From Cecembia rubra (GTDB lineage Bacteria; Bacteroidota; Bacteroidia; Cytophagales; Cyclobacteriaceae): DNA of 64,000 nucleotides. The notes beneath the pieces were generated by a model. It had not been told where the DNA came from. It worked only from the letters and a program-made list of their open reading frames with translations, and made no database searches. A program made the position numbers and the translations under genes. The DNA lies in the NCBI RefSeq assembly GCF_003014575.1, contig NZ_PYGF01000017.1, positions 1-64,000 of the forward strand, read 5' to 3'. Positions 8,252 to 17,010 of the stretch are shown here, piece after piece (the first letter of the stretch is position 1; every line of letters begins with the position of its first letter).

Positions 8252-9484
8252 CTAAAGTCCGATATCAATCTGATGCTTCAGTATATCATCGAAAGTTTCC
8301 CTTTCCCTAATCAAATGGGCTTTGCCATCAAGCAAGAGTACCTCTGCAGGTCTTAGTCTAGAATTATAATTGGAAGACATGCTGAATCCATAGGCTCCTG
8401 CATTTTTAATTGCAAGAATATCGCCTTCCTGAACTTCCTTGAGTTTTCTGTCAGCTGCTATGGTGTCCGTTTCACAGATATAACCGACTACGGTATACAC
8501 CCTTTCAGGACCATCCAATTTGGAGATATTGACCACCCCATGATAGGCATCATACATCATTGGCCTAATGAGGTGGTTCAGCCCGGAATCAACTCCCACG
8601 AATGTGGAAGCCGGTGTGGCTTTAATTACATTCACTTTCACCAAAAGATACCCTGATTCGGAAACGAGGAATTTTCCGGGTTCAAACCAAATTTCCAACT
8701 CAGATCCATATTCCTTGCAGAAATCCTTGAATGCTTTAGAAACCTTATTGCCCACTTCTTTGATATCAGTTGCTATATCACCTGGCTCATAGGCAACCTT
8801 GAATCCTCCACCAAAGTCCAAAAATTTGAGCCCTTTGAATTCCCTCGCTGCGTCAAAAAGTATTTCAGCTCCTTTCAGAAACACTTCAGCATCTAAAATA
8901 TCAGAGCCGGTATGCACATGAAGCCCTACAACCTGCAGGTCATAAGCCTCTACCACCTTGAGTACATGCTTTAACTGCAAAATTGAAATTCCAAATTTAC
9001 TATCTATGTGCCCAACCGAAATTTTGGCATTTCCCCCCGCAAGAATATGGGGATTGAGGCGGATACAAACCGGAACCTTATTGCCATAATAGGTGCCAAA
9101 ATGTTCCAGCATTGGAATATTATCTATGTTGATCATCACGCCCAACTCAACTGCCTCCTGAAATTCTTCAAAGGAAACGCTATTTGGGGTATACATGATC
9201 TCATGGGGCTCAAAACCCGCATGCATACAAAGCTTCACTTCTTCTATAGAAACGGCATCTACACCAGTACCAGCCTTTTTAACCAACTTAAGTATATTGA
9301 TATTTGACAATGCTTTGGTAGCATATTTGATTCTGAGCTTTACATCTGTAAATGCATTCTGTAACACTTTGACCTGGTCCAAAATTTTCTGACCATCATA
9401 TACATACAATGGTGTACCATATTGCTTCGCCAGTTCTGTCAAAGCAAGCCCCTGAATCTGATACTGTTGGTTAATAATTTCCAT
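8252..9484 (-). CDS. lysA: Diaminopimelate decarboxylase
   Basis: Catalyses decarboxylation of meso-diaminopimelate to L-lysine, the last step of lysine synthesis, using pyridoxal phosphate. The 410 residues match the family length. Visible features are YATKALSNINIL with the PLP lysine (about residue 57), the HVHTGSDI segment, the phosphate-binding LDFGGGFKV, EPGKFLV, and the C-terminal substrate motif ICETDTIAADR followed by GAYGFSMSSNYNSRLRP. The ATG at 9484 gives the usual short N-terminus. The gene stands alone, with its own terminator and a good promoter box 19 bases upstream (9503-9510). Confidence 0.95.
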   Translation of the reverse strand: MEIINQQYQIQGLALTELAKQYGTPLYVYDGQKILDQVKVLQNAFTDVKLRIKYATKALSNINILKLVKKAGTGVDAVSIEEVKLCMHAGFEPHEIMYTPNSVSFEEFQEAVELGVMINIDNIPMLEHFGTYYGNKVPVCIRLNPHILAGGNAKISVGHIDSKFGISILQLKHVLKVVEAYDLQVVGLHVHTGSDILDAEVFLKGAEILFDAAREFKGLKFLDFGGGFKVAYEPGDIATDIKEVGNKVSKAFKDFCKEYGSELEIWFEPGKFLVSESGYLLVKVNVIKATPASTFVGVDSGLNHLIRPMMYDAYHGVVNISKLDGPERVYTVVGYICETDTIAADRKLKEVQEGDILAIKNAGAYGFSMSSNYNSRLRPAEVLLLDGKAHLIRERETFDDILKHQIDIGL

Positions 9485-9502
9485 GAATCTTTAATTTGAG
9501 CG

Positions 9503-9510
9503 CAAAGATA
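9503..9510 (-). promoter_or_regulatory. Bacteroidota-type -7 promoter box for lysA
   Basis: The minus strand reads TATCTTTG, an exact match to the Bacteroidota consensus TAnnTTTG, 18 bases before the lysA ATG. The -33 region is T-rich but has no clean TTG. The match and distance are good; no experiment supports it. Confidence 0.5.
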
Positions 9511-9691
9511 AGGATAGGCGCCCAATAAAAAAGGGAGATTTCCACCCCCCTTTTGTATTTGTAAAGTATTGCTAATTTAAGAAACCAATCATCGGGCCAA
9601 AAGTAGGGCAACAGATTTGTTCTTTCAAATTCCCAAGGCACCATGACCTGTTAAAAATTGTTAAGCCACTGAGCTTGCTATCATTATCCCC

Positions 9692-9699
9692 TAAATTTG
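9692..9699 (+). promoter_or_regulatory. Possible -7 promoter box for the two-component operon
   Basis: TAAATTTG matches TAnnTTTG and lies four bases before the histidine kinase ATG at 9704, so the transcript would be leaderless or nearly so. No good -33 element at the usual spacing is visible, so this is tentative. Confidence 0.3.
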
Positions 9700-9703
9700 T
9701 GAT

Positions 9704-11407
9704 ATGTCAAAAACCCAAATGAAATTAATCATCCTTTTGATGTCCATAGCTAGCCTTGGACTCATTGGATTCCAATACTATTGGGTTAATAATGCTTTAC
9801 GCATTAATGAGGAAAATTTTGAGCAGAATGTTTATCAATCACTTTCCTCTGCGATCGAGCAATTGGAGAAGGGAGAAACCAGTGACATATTTTTATCTTA
9901 CCTGGCGAAAGATACCCTTGCCCAGCAATTGCTATTTCAGAAGATTGAACCCATTGAGGTACAGGTTAGACAAAGACCGATCAATCGCAGAAGGCCTTCT
10001 TTGACAGATTCCATGATGCGGCAACCCATTCCCACAGTCAGTCAGCGGTTCAGGAGATTAGTTGAATCAAGGGGTGTGGACCCTTCCGTTCTTAATGACC
10101 TTGATAATTTCTTCACTTATCTTACTCCTCAAATTGCCTCTTCCATGTTTACTCCAGATGAAATGGAAATCCTGCTCCAGGAAAGGGAGAGGCAACTACA
10201 GTATTTCAATCAAATGGAAAGTTTCGGCAGGAACCGTTTTGGATTGGAGCAGGAATTTATTGAAGAATACAATATTCCGATAGACGCCTTGGAAAAAATC
10301 AGGTTCACCAATATTAAAATTGAGGCCATGAACCAAGCTTGGGAGGAGTTATTGGAAGGTCAGAAAGACATTTTGGAAAGGGTAGATACCACTCAGCTAA
10401 AAGCCTTGATCAAAAACCATCTAAAAGAAAGAGGTATAGAACAGGCTTTTGACCTTGCCATCCTGAATGACCAAGGAATTGTCATCCCATTGGGACCTCT
10501 AAACCAACCCGAAAAATTATTGCCAGGCATACAGGCCAAACTTTTCCCCAGTGATCTTCTGGGCAAAGAGAACCTGGTTCTCATCAATTTTCCTGATAAA
10601 AAAATATTCATCCTTCAGCAAATTTGGTTACCCCTTCTGAGCTCTATGCTCTTTATTGCCATCATAATATTTTGCTTTATTTACGCCATCAAAGTTATCA
10701 TCCGTCAAAAGAACTTATCGGATACAAAGAATGACTTTATCAATAACATGACCCATGAGTTCAAAACACCTATCGCCACTGTAAGTCTTGCAGTAGAAGC
10801 GCTTCAGGATCCGGATTTTTTAAACCATGATTCCTTTAGAAACAGGTACATAGGTATCATCAAAGATGAAAACAAAAGACTTGGCCAACAGGTGGAAAAA
10901 GTCTTGCAAGCTGCGACTTTGGATAAAAAGGATTTCAAGCTCAAGTTGGAAATACTTAATATTCAGGAAATTCTTACACATGCCAGAGACCTAATTGCTT
11001 TACAAGTCGAAAATAAGGGAGGTAAAATCCAACTGGAAACTAAATTATTTGATCCTTATTTAGAAGGAGATGCTTTTCACCTGACTCATATTATCAACAA
11101 CTTATTGGACAATGCCATCAAGTATTCCAAAGAAGCTCCTTATATTCGTTTGAAAGCATGGGATGAAAACGATCATATTCTCATCTCAGTTACAGATTCT
11201 GGAATAGGTATGTCCAAGGAAGCTGTAAAGAAAATATTTGATAAATTTTACAGGGTTCCTACCGGAAACCTTCACGATGTAAAAGGATTCGGATTAGGTC
11301 TGGCTTATGTGAAAACCATGTTGGAAGCCCACCATGGTGAAATCCAAGTAAAAAGTGAGCCGGGAAAAGGAAGTATGTTTACTTTAAAATTACCCAAAAA
11401 ACAATGA
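9704..11407 (+). CDS. Sensor histidine kinase
   Basis: A 567-residue membrane histidine kinase. Two membrane segments (residues ~7-27 and ~305-327) flank a periplasmic region of about 275 residues that I cannot assign to a known sensor family. The cytoplasmic half has the H box NNMTHEFKTPIA with His351, the N box NLLDNAIKY with Asn470, and the ATP-lid motifs DSGIGMS and GFGLGLAYVK. No HAMP domain is evident. Its last four bases overlap the start of the response regulator (ATGA), so the two are translationally coupled and certainly partners. The signal is unknown; the adjoining lipoprotein is the only clue. Confidence 0.93.
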   Translation: MSKTQMKLIILLMSIASLGLIGFQYYWVNNALRINEENFEQNVYQSLSSAIEQLEKGETSDIFLSYLAKDTLAQQLLFQKIEPIEVQVRQRPINRRRPSLTDSMMRQPIPTVSQRFRRLVESRGVDPSVLNDLDNFFTYLTPQIASSMFTPDEMEILLQERERQLQYFNQMESFGRNRFGLEQEFIEEYNIPIDALEKIRFTNIKIEAMNQAWEELLEGQKDILERVDTTQLKALIKNHLKERGIEQAFDLAILNDQGIVIPLGPLNQPEKLLPGIQAKLFPSDLLGKENLVLINFPDKKIFILQQIWLPLLSSMLFIAIIIFCFIYAIKVIIRQKNLSDTKNDFINNMTHEFKTPIATVSLAVEALQDPDFLNHDSFRNRYIGIIKDENKRLGQQVEKVLQAATLDKKDFKLKLEILNIQEILTHARDLIALQVENKGGKIQLETKLFDPYLEGDAFHLTHIINNLLDNAIKYSKEAPYIRLKAWDENDHILISVTDSGIGMSKEAVKKIFDKFYRVPTGNLHDVKGFGLGLAYVKTMLEAHHGEIQVKSEPGKGSMFTLKLPKKQ

Positions 11408-12096
11408 GCAAAGCAAAGCTTTTAGTAGTAGAAGACGATCCCAACCTAGGTGACATATTGCAGGAATACCTGAATATGAAAGGTTATGAAACCACACTTT
11501 GTAGGGATGGGGAAGAAGGTTGGTCAAAATTCAAAAAGGACAAATTTGCACTGGCAATTTTAGATATCATGATGCCGAAAAAGGATGGCTTTACGCTGGG
11601 CAAAGAAATCAAAAAAGTCCAGGAGGACCTTCCCATCATTTACCTTACCGCCAAAAACCTAAAAGAAGATATCATTGAAGGCTTGAAAATCGGTGCAGAT
11701 GATTACATCACCAAGCCTTTCAGTATGGAAGAATTATTACTGAGAATAGCTGCCATTTTGAGAAGGACGCAAAAAAGTGGAGAAACCCAATCTCTCAAGA
11801 TTTACCAATTCGGGGATTTTGAACTTCACTATGATGAACAATATATCAAAAGTCCCTCCGGTGACCACAAACTCACTTCCAAAGAAAATGAGTTGCTGAG
11901 GCTTTTGGCCTCAGAAACAAACAAATTGGTCAACAGAAGCCATGCTTTGAAGCAGATTTGGGGGGATGACTCCTATTTTAACGCAAGAAGTATGGATGTT
12001 TACCTCAGCAAAATCCGGAAGATCTTAAAAGAAGATCCAAAAGTCCAAATCATTACGGTCCATGGAGAAGGCTTCAAATTAATCGTATCAGAATGA
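11404..12096 (+). CDS. OmpR/PhoB-family response regulator
   Basis: A 230-residue response regulator with an N-terminal receiver domain and a C-terminal winged helix. The acidic pair is Asp11/Asp12 (VVEDDPN), the phospho-acceptor is Asp54 (AILDIMMP), and the conserved lysine is Lys104 (ITKPFS). The DNA-binding half contains LTSKENELLRLLA and SMDVYLSKIRKILKEDP, typical of OmpR/PhoB regulators. It overlaps the kinase gene by four bases and the next lipoprotein gene by four bases, so all three form one coupled operon. Its targets are unknown. The phased TTAACA repeats at 14192-14284 are a candidate, since this protein class binds 11-bp direct repeats. Confidence 0.94.
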   Translation: MSKAKLLVVEDDPNLGDILQEYLNMKGYETTLCRDGEEGWSKFKKDKFALAILDIMMPKKDGFTLGKEIKKVQEDLPIIYLTAKNLKEDIIEGLKIGADDYITKPFSMEELLLRIAAILRRTQKSGETQSLKIYQFGDFELHYDEQYIKSPSGDHKLTSKENELLRLLASETNKLVNRSHALKQIWGDDSYFNARSMDVYLSKIRKILKEDPKVQIITVHGEGFKLIVSE

Positions 12097-13343
12097 TCTT
12101 TAGGAATAATATAGCAATCCAATTGTACTCAGGGCTTTTGCTTCTAAGCATTGGCCTTTTTTCATGCCAGGAAAAAAAGGGAGAGCAAACAACTTCGATT
12201 AACCAGCCAATTCCTGGGCCTTTAATTCAAGCCGGAGAAAGTAATGCATTTCTACCGTATTTAACAAACCATAATGGGAAGACATACATTTCCTGGGTAG
12301 AACAATCGGAAAATACCAATCGCTTATTTTATGGCCAACTGGATCAGAACGAAGTCCAGTCCATCCAATTGATTACTGAAGGAAATGACTGGTTTGTCAA
12401 TTGGGCGGATTATCCCCAAATACAATTTTTTCAAGACGGAAGCATAGTTGCATTTTTTTTGAAAAAGAGCGGACCAGGTACTTTTTCTTATGATATCATG
12501 GTCACTTTATCCAATAATGGAAAAGACTGGACATTGCCCAAAAAGCTTCATGATGATGGCACACAAACTGAACATGGATTTGTTTCAATGAGCCCCTGGG
12601 GAGAAAATATGCTTATCACCTGGCTGGACGGAAGGAATACTGGTGGAGGGCATAATCATGACCATGGACATCATGGTCAAATGACATTAAGGGCTGCTGT
12701 CATGAATTCCAATGGAGAAAAGCTGGAAGAATGGTTATTGGATGACAGGGTATGTGATTGCTGCCAGACCGGATCTACAATAAGCAGTTCAGGACCCGCT
12801 GTAGTTTTCCGTGATAGGTCAGAAACGGAAATCAGGGATATAGGAATCATCAATTGGGAAGGCAGCCAATGGAAGGAAACAAAAATCATCCATATGGACT
12901 TATGGGAAATACCTGCTTGCCCAGTTAATGGGCCAAGGATTGCATCTTTTGGAAAAGACCTTGCGATTGCATGGTATACTGCTGCACAGGATAGGCCAGA
13001 GGTGAAAGTGGTTTTTTCTGAAGATAATGGAAATTCATTTGGAATACCCATCAGAGTTGGTTTAGGAAAGACATTAGGAAGAGTTGATCTGGAAATAATT
13101 GATAATCAACATGCTTTTATCACATGGATGGAGGAAGGTAAAATCTTGGGACGCAGAGTCAATAAGAATGGTAAGCTTGGCAGCCCAATAGAAATTGCAA
13201 AAAGTTCAGAAAAAAGATCCAGTGGTTTTCCCCAGATGACGAACACAGATGGACAAATTTGGTTAGCATGGACTGATGATTCTCAAGATCTGAAAAAAAT
13301 ACAAACAGCAAGCTTAAAATTAGATGAAGTTATTTCAGACTAA
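12093..13343 (+). CDS. Sialidase/BNR-like beta-propeller lipoprotein with His-rich and Cys motifs
   Basis: A 416-residue lipoprotein. The lipobox ends at Cys25 (IGLFSC). The mature part has repeated BNR-like blades (NNGKDWTLPKKL, EDNGNSFGIPIRV) as in six-bladed sialidase-fold propellers, but no clear sialidase active site. Two unusual motifs stand out: a histidine cluster at residues 187-194 (HNHDHGHH) and CDCC at 221-224. Both could bind metal. The start overlaps the response regulator stop by four bases, so it is co-translated with the two-component pair and may be its sensor accessory or target. The 3' end overlaps the convergent transglutaminase-like gene by 14 bases. Enzymatic activity is unknown. 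Confidence 0.8.
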   Translation: MIFRNNIAIQLYSGLLLLSIGLFSCQEKKGEQTTSINQPIPGPLIQAGESNAFLPYLTNHNGKTYISWVEQSENTNRLFYGQLDQNEVQSIQLITEGNDWFVNWADYPQIQFFQDGSIVAFFLKKSGPGTFSYDIMVTLSNNGKDWTLPKKLHDDGTQTEHGFVSMSPWGENMLITWLDGRNTGGGHNHDHGHHGQMTLRAAVMNSNGEKLEEWLLDDRVCDCCQTGSTISSSGPAVVFRDRSETEIRDIGIINWEGSQWKETKIIHMDLWEIPACPVNGPRIASFGKDLAIAWYTAAQDRPEVKVVFSEDNGNSFGIPIRVGLGKTLGRVDLEIIDNQHAFITWMEEGKILGRRVNKNGKLGSPIEIAKSSEKRSSGFPQMTNTDGQIWLAWTDDSQDLKKIQTASLKLDEVISD

Positions 13344-14184
13344 CTTGCTGCATTTGAAATTCAACCGAAACGACCCCTAATAACTCCATCATTTTCGATT
13401 TGAGATCATTGATTCTTGGAGACGGATAAAGATAGGCTGCTTTGATCAATTGTTTATAGGCATTCTGATACTCCTTATCATCAAATTTTTTGATGGCATC
13501 ATTGTAATACTGAAGGCCCGCCAATTCCTTTAATCCTATGTAATTGAGGTACATTTTTGAAGAATGAGGGGATTCATTCAATTTTCCAAGGCTTAAAGTA
13601 GAAATGCCTTGGTCGGATTTGTTCCCGTTTGGTAAAAACTGGCGCTCAAATTTCATAATCTGTTTTGCCCCGGTAATAAGCCCATTCTTAGGAAATGTAC
13701 TTTCTATAATAAAGGGCATTTTATCTAATAGTCCTTTAATATAGACATGTTCGTCTGTCTCAACAATATCATATGGAATTTGATAACGGTCCAGAACTAA
13801 TGCAAATAATCCTGTTCCAGTGACGCAGTCATAAACCCCATCAGTCAATGTATTTGAAAAATTAGCATGCTTGGCATAATCCTTTAGCATCAACTGATGG
13901 GTAGTAAAAAACAATTCGTACAGCATGCGAACATCTCCAACCTCTCTTTTCATTTTTTGATCCAAAACTTTGGTCAATTCTTCCCAATTTTTTGTCACCC
14001 TGACATCTTCAAGAATATTTACAGCCTGAAGTAAAAAAAATGGATCATCCTGATTTTCCATTAAAATCAACTTTTCCTTTGGATCTGAAAAAAGGTTGAG
14101 TTGGTAATAGGCAAAACTGTCCTGAGACTTTACCTGAAAGCCTACTAGCCAAGTTGCAATCGCTATCAACAGTACCTTTTTCAA
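13330..14184 (-). CDS. Exported transglutaminase-like protein
   Basis: A 284-residue protein with a signal peptide (residues 1-20, ending VKSQ). The central part holds VYDCVTGTGLFALVLDRYQIP and ETDEHVYI, with Cys120 and His146 placed as in transglutaminase-like cysteine hydrolases. The C-terminal ~80 residues look helical (TPR-like, KEYQNAYKQLIKAAYLYP). The start is a TTG; no in-frame ATG or GTG lies between it and the upstream stop. Six TTAACA-like repeats begin only 8 bases upstream, suggesting direct control by a response regulator. Whether it cleaves or crosslinks peptides is not known. Confidence 0.7.
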   Translation of the reverse strand: MKKVLLIAIATWLVGFQVKSQDSFAYYQLNLFSDPKEKLILMENQDDPFFLLQAVNILEDVRVTKNWEELTKVLDQKMKREVGDVRMLYELFFTTHQLMLKDYAKHANFSNTLTDGVYDCVTGTGLFALVLDRYQIPYDIVETDEHVYIKGLLDKMPFIIESTFPKNGLITGAKQIMKFERQFLPNGNKSDQGISTLSLGKLNESPHSSKMYLNYIGLKELAGLQYYNDAIKKFDDKEYQNAYKQLIKAAYLYPSPRINDLKSKMMELLGVVSVEFQMQQVSLK

Positions 14185-14191
14185 TGTGGAA

Positions 14192-14284
14192 TTAACACGT
14201 CAGGAAATATTCGCTTAACCCAAAGTTAACAATTATTTAACATTGCAAAAATGAAACACAATTTTTGTTAACATTAGCTTAACA
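14192..14284. promoter_or_regulatory. Helically phased TTAACA repeats (Pho-box-like operator)
   Basis: TTAAC occurs at 14192, 14215, 14226, 14237, 14268 and 14279, all in the same orientation; five of the six continue as TTAACA. The spacing 14215-14226-14237 and 14268-14279 is exactly 11 bp, one helical turn. This is the form of PhoP/PhoB-type boxes (TTAACA direct repeats in Bacillus PhoP). The array is directly upstream of the transglutaminase-like gene on the minus strand. Between the two groups, CAAAAAT (14246-14252) and ATTTTTG (14261-14267) form a small inverted repeat. Confidence 0.55.
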
Positions 14285-14390
14285 ACACAGATTCAAAAAT
14301 TCAATTCACAAAAAAGTCAAACCTATGCCCTCATTTTTTGAGGAACATTGGCATTAAATAGTATTCACTGCTGTTCTCCTCAACACTGGT

Positions 14391-14864
14391 TTATTGATGA
14401 TGATACGGTTCATTTCTTAATATGGTATAAGCCCTATAGAGCTGCTCAATAAAAAATATACGAACCATCTGATGGGAAAAAGTCATTTTTGAAAGTGAAA
14501 GCATGCCATTGGCACGCTGGTAGACTGCATTGGAAAAGCCATATGGGCCCCCAATCACAAAGATCAATTGCCGTAGTCCTGAGTTCATTTTCTTTTGTAA
14601 TAATTGCGAAAATTCCACCGAACTGAACTGCTTCCCAATTTCATCCAAAAGAATAAGTTCATCAGAAATTTGCACCTTTTTCAAAATCATCTCCCCCTCC
14701 TTTTCCTTTTGAACAGATTCGCTCAGGCTTTTGGAATTCTTGATATCCGGCAAGATTTCCAAGTCAAATTTGACATAAAAGCCCAGTCGCTTCACATATT
14801 CCTCAACTAGCTGCTGAATGGAAGCCTGATCAGTTTTTCCTACGGCCAACAATTTGATCTGCAT
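14391..14864 (-). CDS. rlmH: 23S rRNA (pseudouridine1915-N3)-methyltransferase
   Basis: RlmH methylates pseudouridine 1915 in helix 69 of 23S rRNA on assembled ribosomes, using S-adenosylmethionine. The 157 residues are the standard size for this SPOUT-fold enzyme. It starts MQIKLLAVGKT, has the cofactor loop IFVIGGPYGFSNAV, then MLSLSKMTFSHQMVRIFFIEQLYRAY, and ends NEPYHHQ, all textbook positions. The ATG at 14864 has a TATTTTTG promoter box directly upstream. It stands alone. Confidence 0.97.
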   Translation of the reverse strand: MQIKLLAVGKTDQASIQQLVEEYVKRLGFYVKFDLEILPDIKNSKSLSESVQKEKEGEMILKKVQISDELILLDEIGKQFSSVEFSQLLQKKMNSGLRQLIFVIGGPYGFSNAVYQRANGMLSLSKMTFSHQMVRIFFIEQLYRAYTILRNEPYHHQ

Positions 14865-14868
14865 GATT

Positions 14869-14876
14869 CAAAAATA
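14869..14876 (-). promoter_or_regulatory. Possible -7 promoter box for rlmH
   Basis: The minus strand reads TATTTTTG, matching TAnnTTTG, four bases before the rlmH ATG. A TTTG about 25 bases further upstream is slightly too far for the usual -33 spacing. Tentative. Confidence 0.35.
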
Positions 14877-15082
14877 CGCTGTTATTATGAATTCCTGTTA
14901 ACAAATCTATTAAGCAAACCTACCGTTCATCAATTTTTCAAAATCAAACTGGACCTATCTGTGTATCAATCTTAAGTTAAAAGACACCAATGACAATTCT
15001 GCAGAATAAGTTAAAAATTTGAAAAACAATGCCTTACAAATTAGTCTTTAAGATTGTGAACATAACCTTAACTATTATAACC

Positions 15083-15583
15083 ATGAGAAAACTACTTATT
15101 TTTGCAGTCTTGGTTGCATTTTTTGTGACCTCTGCATTTCAAGTTAATCCAAAACATGCTTCAATTCTGGAAAATGACATTGTGGATTTAGCAGTACAAA
15201 CTGATATTTTATCCACCCTAGTAGCCGCAGTAAAGGCAGGAGACTTGGTGGATGTTCTGAAAGGCGACGGCCCTTTTACTGTATTTGCACCCACAAATGA
15301 GGCCTTTGCCAAGCTACCTGCAGGCACAGTTGAAAACCTGCTCAAGCCTGAAAACAAAGCACAATTAGTGGCAGTTTTGACTTACCATGTAGTTCCTGGA
15401 AAAGTCTATTCCAAAGACCTCAAGGACGGTATGAAAGCCAAAACTGCACAAGGTGGAGAGCTGACCATTTCTCTCAAAAATGGAAAAGCTATGGTAAATA
15501 ATGCTACAGTAGCTGCAGTTGACATTGAAGCTTCCAATGGAGTAGTACATGTCATTGATACGGTTATCCTACCGCCAATGTGA
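15083..15583 (+). CDS. Secreted single fasciclin-domain protein
   Basis: From the ATG at 15083 the protein has 166 residues; an earlier ATG at 15029 would add 18 residues in front of a good signal peptide ([19 protein letters not shown]), so the later start was chosen. The mature part is one complete FAS1 domain: [18 protein letters not shown], the H1 box [17 protein letters not shown], the [13 protein letters not shown] segment and the closing [18 protein letters not shown]1 proteins are adhesion modules at the cell surface or in the periplasm. A strong bidirectional terminator follows. A two-domain relative is at 38283-39239. Confidence 0.92.
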   Translation: MRKLLIFAVLVAFFVTSAFQVNPKHASILENDIVDLAVQTDILSTLVAAVKAGDLVDVLKGDGPFTVFAPTNEAFAKLPAGTVENLLKPENKAQLVAVLTYHVVPGKVYSKDLKDGMKAKTAQGGELTISLKNGKAMVNNATVAAVDIEASNGVVHVIDTVILPPM

Positions 15584-15600
15584 AAAGCCCATAAACAGAA

Positions 15601-15629
15601 AAGCCTGCCGAAATTGGCAGGCTTTTTTT
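15601..15629. terminator. Bidirectional terminator
   Basis: AAGCCTGCC (15601-15609) and GGCAGGCTT (15616-15624) form a 9-bp stem with a 6-base loop and a T7 tract on the plus strand. It separates the convergent fasciclin and YcxB-like genes. Its T tract overlaps the stop codon of the latter. Confidence 0.88.
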
Positions 15630-16104
15630 ATTTGATCAGCTCTTTCCTCTTCAGAATTGTTTCCAAAAATTTCTTCTCATTATCTGAGTTGAAAATTTTA
15701 TAAGGTAGATGAATGAACTGTGCCTTTGACATGGTCAGGATAAACGCATCTTTTGTCATTTCTGCTCTCTTGATCATGTCCCATTTTATGGGCATTCCCT
15801 GCTTGGTATTCAATTTCATCAGGATCTGCCTGCTGTCTATTTCATAGGACATTTTTTCAAATATCACTTTATTCTGTTCCATTTGGGTAACTCCGGCAAA
15901 TTGGATCAGCCAAAACACCCAGTACAAAACATAAGCCAATAGTGCCATACTGATCCACCACCAAGATGCAATCCAAAAATATCCACAACCAATGGCAATA
16001 GCGATAAGAGCTACCCACCATTGTTCTTTCAGAATATTGAATAGTCCTAACTTAATGTATGTTCCAGTCTCTAATTGATATTTTTTAGTCTTTACTATCA
16101 TCAC
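15628..16104 (-). CDS. YcxB-like membrane protein
   Basis: A 158-residue protein with two adjacent membrane helices (about residues 28-68, rich in Trp and Ile) followed by a cytoplasmic beta-rich domain. That domain has the order FEKMSYEIDSRQILMKL, IKWDMIKRAEMTKDAFILTM and FIHLPYKIF, the pattern of the YcxB C-terminal domain. The function of this family is not known. The start could be the first or second Met of MMIVKTK. No operon partner is visible on this strand. Confidence 0.72.
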   Translation of the reverse strand: MMIVKTKKYQLETGTYIKLGLFNILKEQWWVALIAIAIGCGYFWIASWWWISMALLAYVLYWVFWLIQFAGVTQMEQNKVIFEKMSYEIDSRQILMKLNTKQGMPIKWDMIKRAEMTKDAFILTMSKAQFIHLPYKIFNSDNEKKFLETILKRKELIK

Positions 16105-16271
16105 ATAAAATTTTCAGAGCGCAAATATCCTATTATATCCACTATTTCACAAATAAGAGCAGCATGCTAAAAAAAATTTCTGACAATATTTCAATCAAAA
16201 TGGTATGTTTGAGAGTTAATTCATTGACTTCTAAGCTCAAATGTCTTAACTTAAGGAGAAAAATCAATCTT

Positions 16272-16502
16272 ATGAGTAGCCTGGTTATTGATTTGGTATT
16301 GTGCGGTTTCGCCTATGTGGTGCTGATATACTTTGTGGCTACCTTGACGAAATCAAAAATTTCCCGTAAAGACAGCAATAATGATGACGGGGATGGTGGA
16401 ATCGAAGATTTATCCCCACCAAAAATAGATCTTCCACCTGGTGTCATTTGGCCCTCTGATGTTCCAAAAAACAAAAAAACAGTTGAGCCTTTAGAACTTT
16501 AA
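16272..16502 (+). CDS. Small single-pass membrane protein
   Basis: From the ATG at 16272 the protein has 76 residues: a membrane segment (VLCGFAYVVLIYFVATL), then an acidic Asp/Asn/Gly linker and a Pro-rich tail (DLPPGVIWPSDVP). An AAGGAG Shine-Dalgarno-like sequence at 16254-16259 supports this start over the in-frame ATG at 16164. It overlaps the convergent Fur-family gene by four bases at its stop. I do not recognise a family; the topology suggests a membrane-anchored tail. Confidence 0.6.
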   Translation: MSSLVIDLVLCGFAYVVLIYFVATLTKSKISRKDSNNDDGDGGIEDLSPPKIDLPPGVIWPSDVPKNKKTVEPLEL

Positions 16503-16918
16503 CTGCATTTATTACAGATCCCTGTCACCAGTAAATTCACCTCTTTCCCCAAAAATCCATCTGGAAGTTTAACTTTTGGCAGACTGATTTCATCTATACA
16601 TATCGTCCTGCCGCATTTTTCACATTTAAAATGAACATGTTCATGATCGTGGGAATGATGTCCGTCATGGCCATGTGCACAAAGGGCATATTTAGTAGCA
16701 CCACTGTCATCCAACACCTTATGGATAAGATCCGTTTCAAGAAAGGTCTTTAAAGTTCTATAGATGGTAACCCTATCAAAAGATTCTTTTAAAATGTCCT
16801 CAAGATCGGAATGAGAGAGGGCTGATTTCTTGTACAAGAAGGTCTTCAAAACTTCTTTTCTACAGCTTGTGATCCGCAATTTGTGCTCCTGTAGGATTTT
16901 TGTCGGGCTTTTGGCCAT
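16499..16918 (-). CDS. Fur-family metal-dependent transcriptional repressor
   Basis: A 139-residue regulator of the Fur/Zur/PerR superfamily. The N-terminal winged helix (LRITSCRKEVLKTFL, FDRVTIYRTLKTFLE) precedes a dimerisation domain with a His-rich run (HGHDGHHSHDHEHVHF) and two structural zinc pairs, CEKC and CNKC. The pattern CEKCGRTICI is family-typical. Which metal it senses cannot be told. The His-rich loop and a COG0523 GTPase operon at 24.5-26.4 kb in the same window make zinc plausible, but this is inference. The upstream region has no clear palindrome. Confidence 0.9.
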   Translation of the reverse strand: MAKSPTKILQEHKLRITSCRKEVLKTFLYKKSALSHSDLEDILKESFDRVTIYRTLKTFLETDLIHKVLDDSGATKYALCAHGHDGHHSHDHEHVHFKCEKCGRTICIDEISLPKVKLPDGFLGKEVNLLVTGICNKCS

Positions 16919-17010
16919 AAATTCAATATTACTCTTCAGCGTAAAAATAAATATATTTTCCTGAATGAAAAGGGATTATAAAAATTGGGTGTAATAGGAG
17001 TTAAATAGAA

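Noticed and set aside
8012-8356. Plus-strand frame of 114 residues
   Set aside because: It runs through the lysA terminator into the 3' end of lysA on the other strand, with composition like the AT-rich spacer. No family resemblance.
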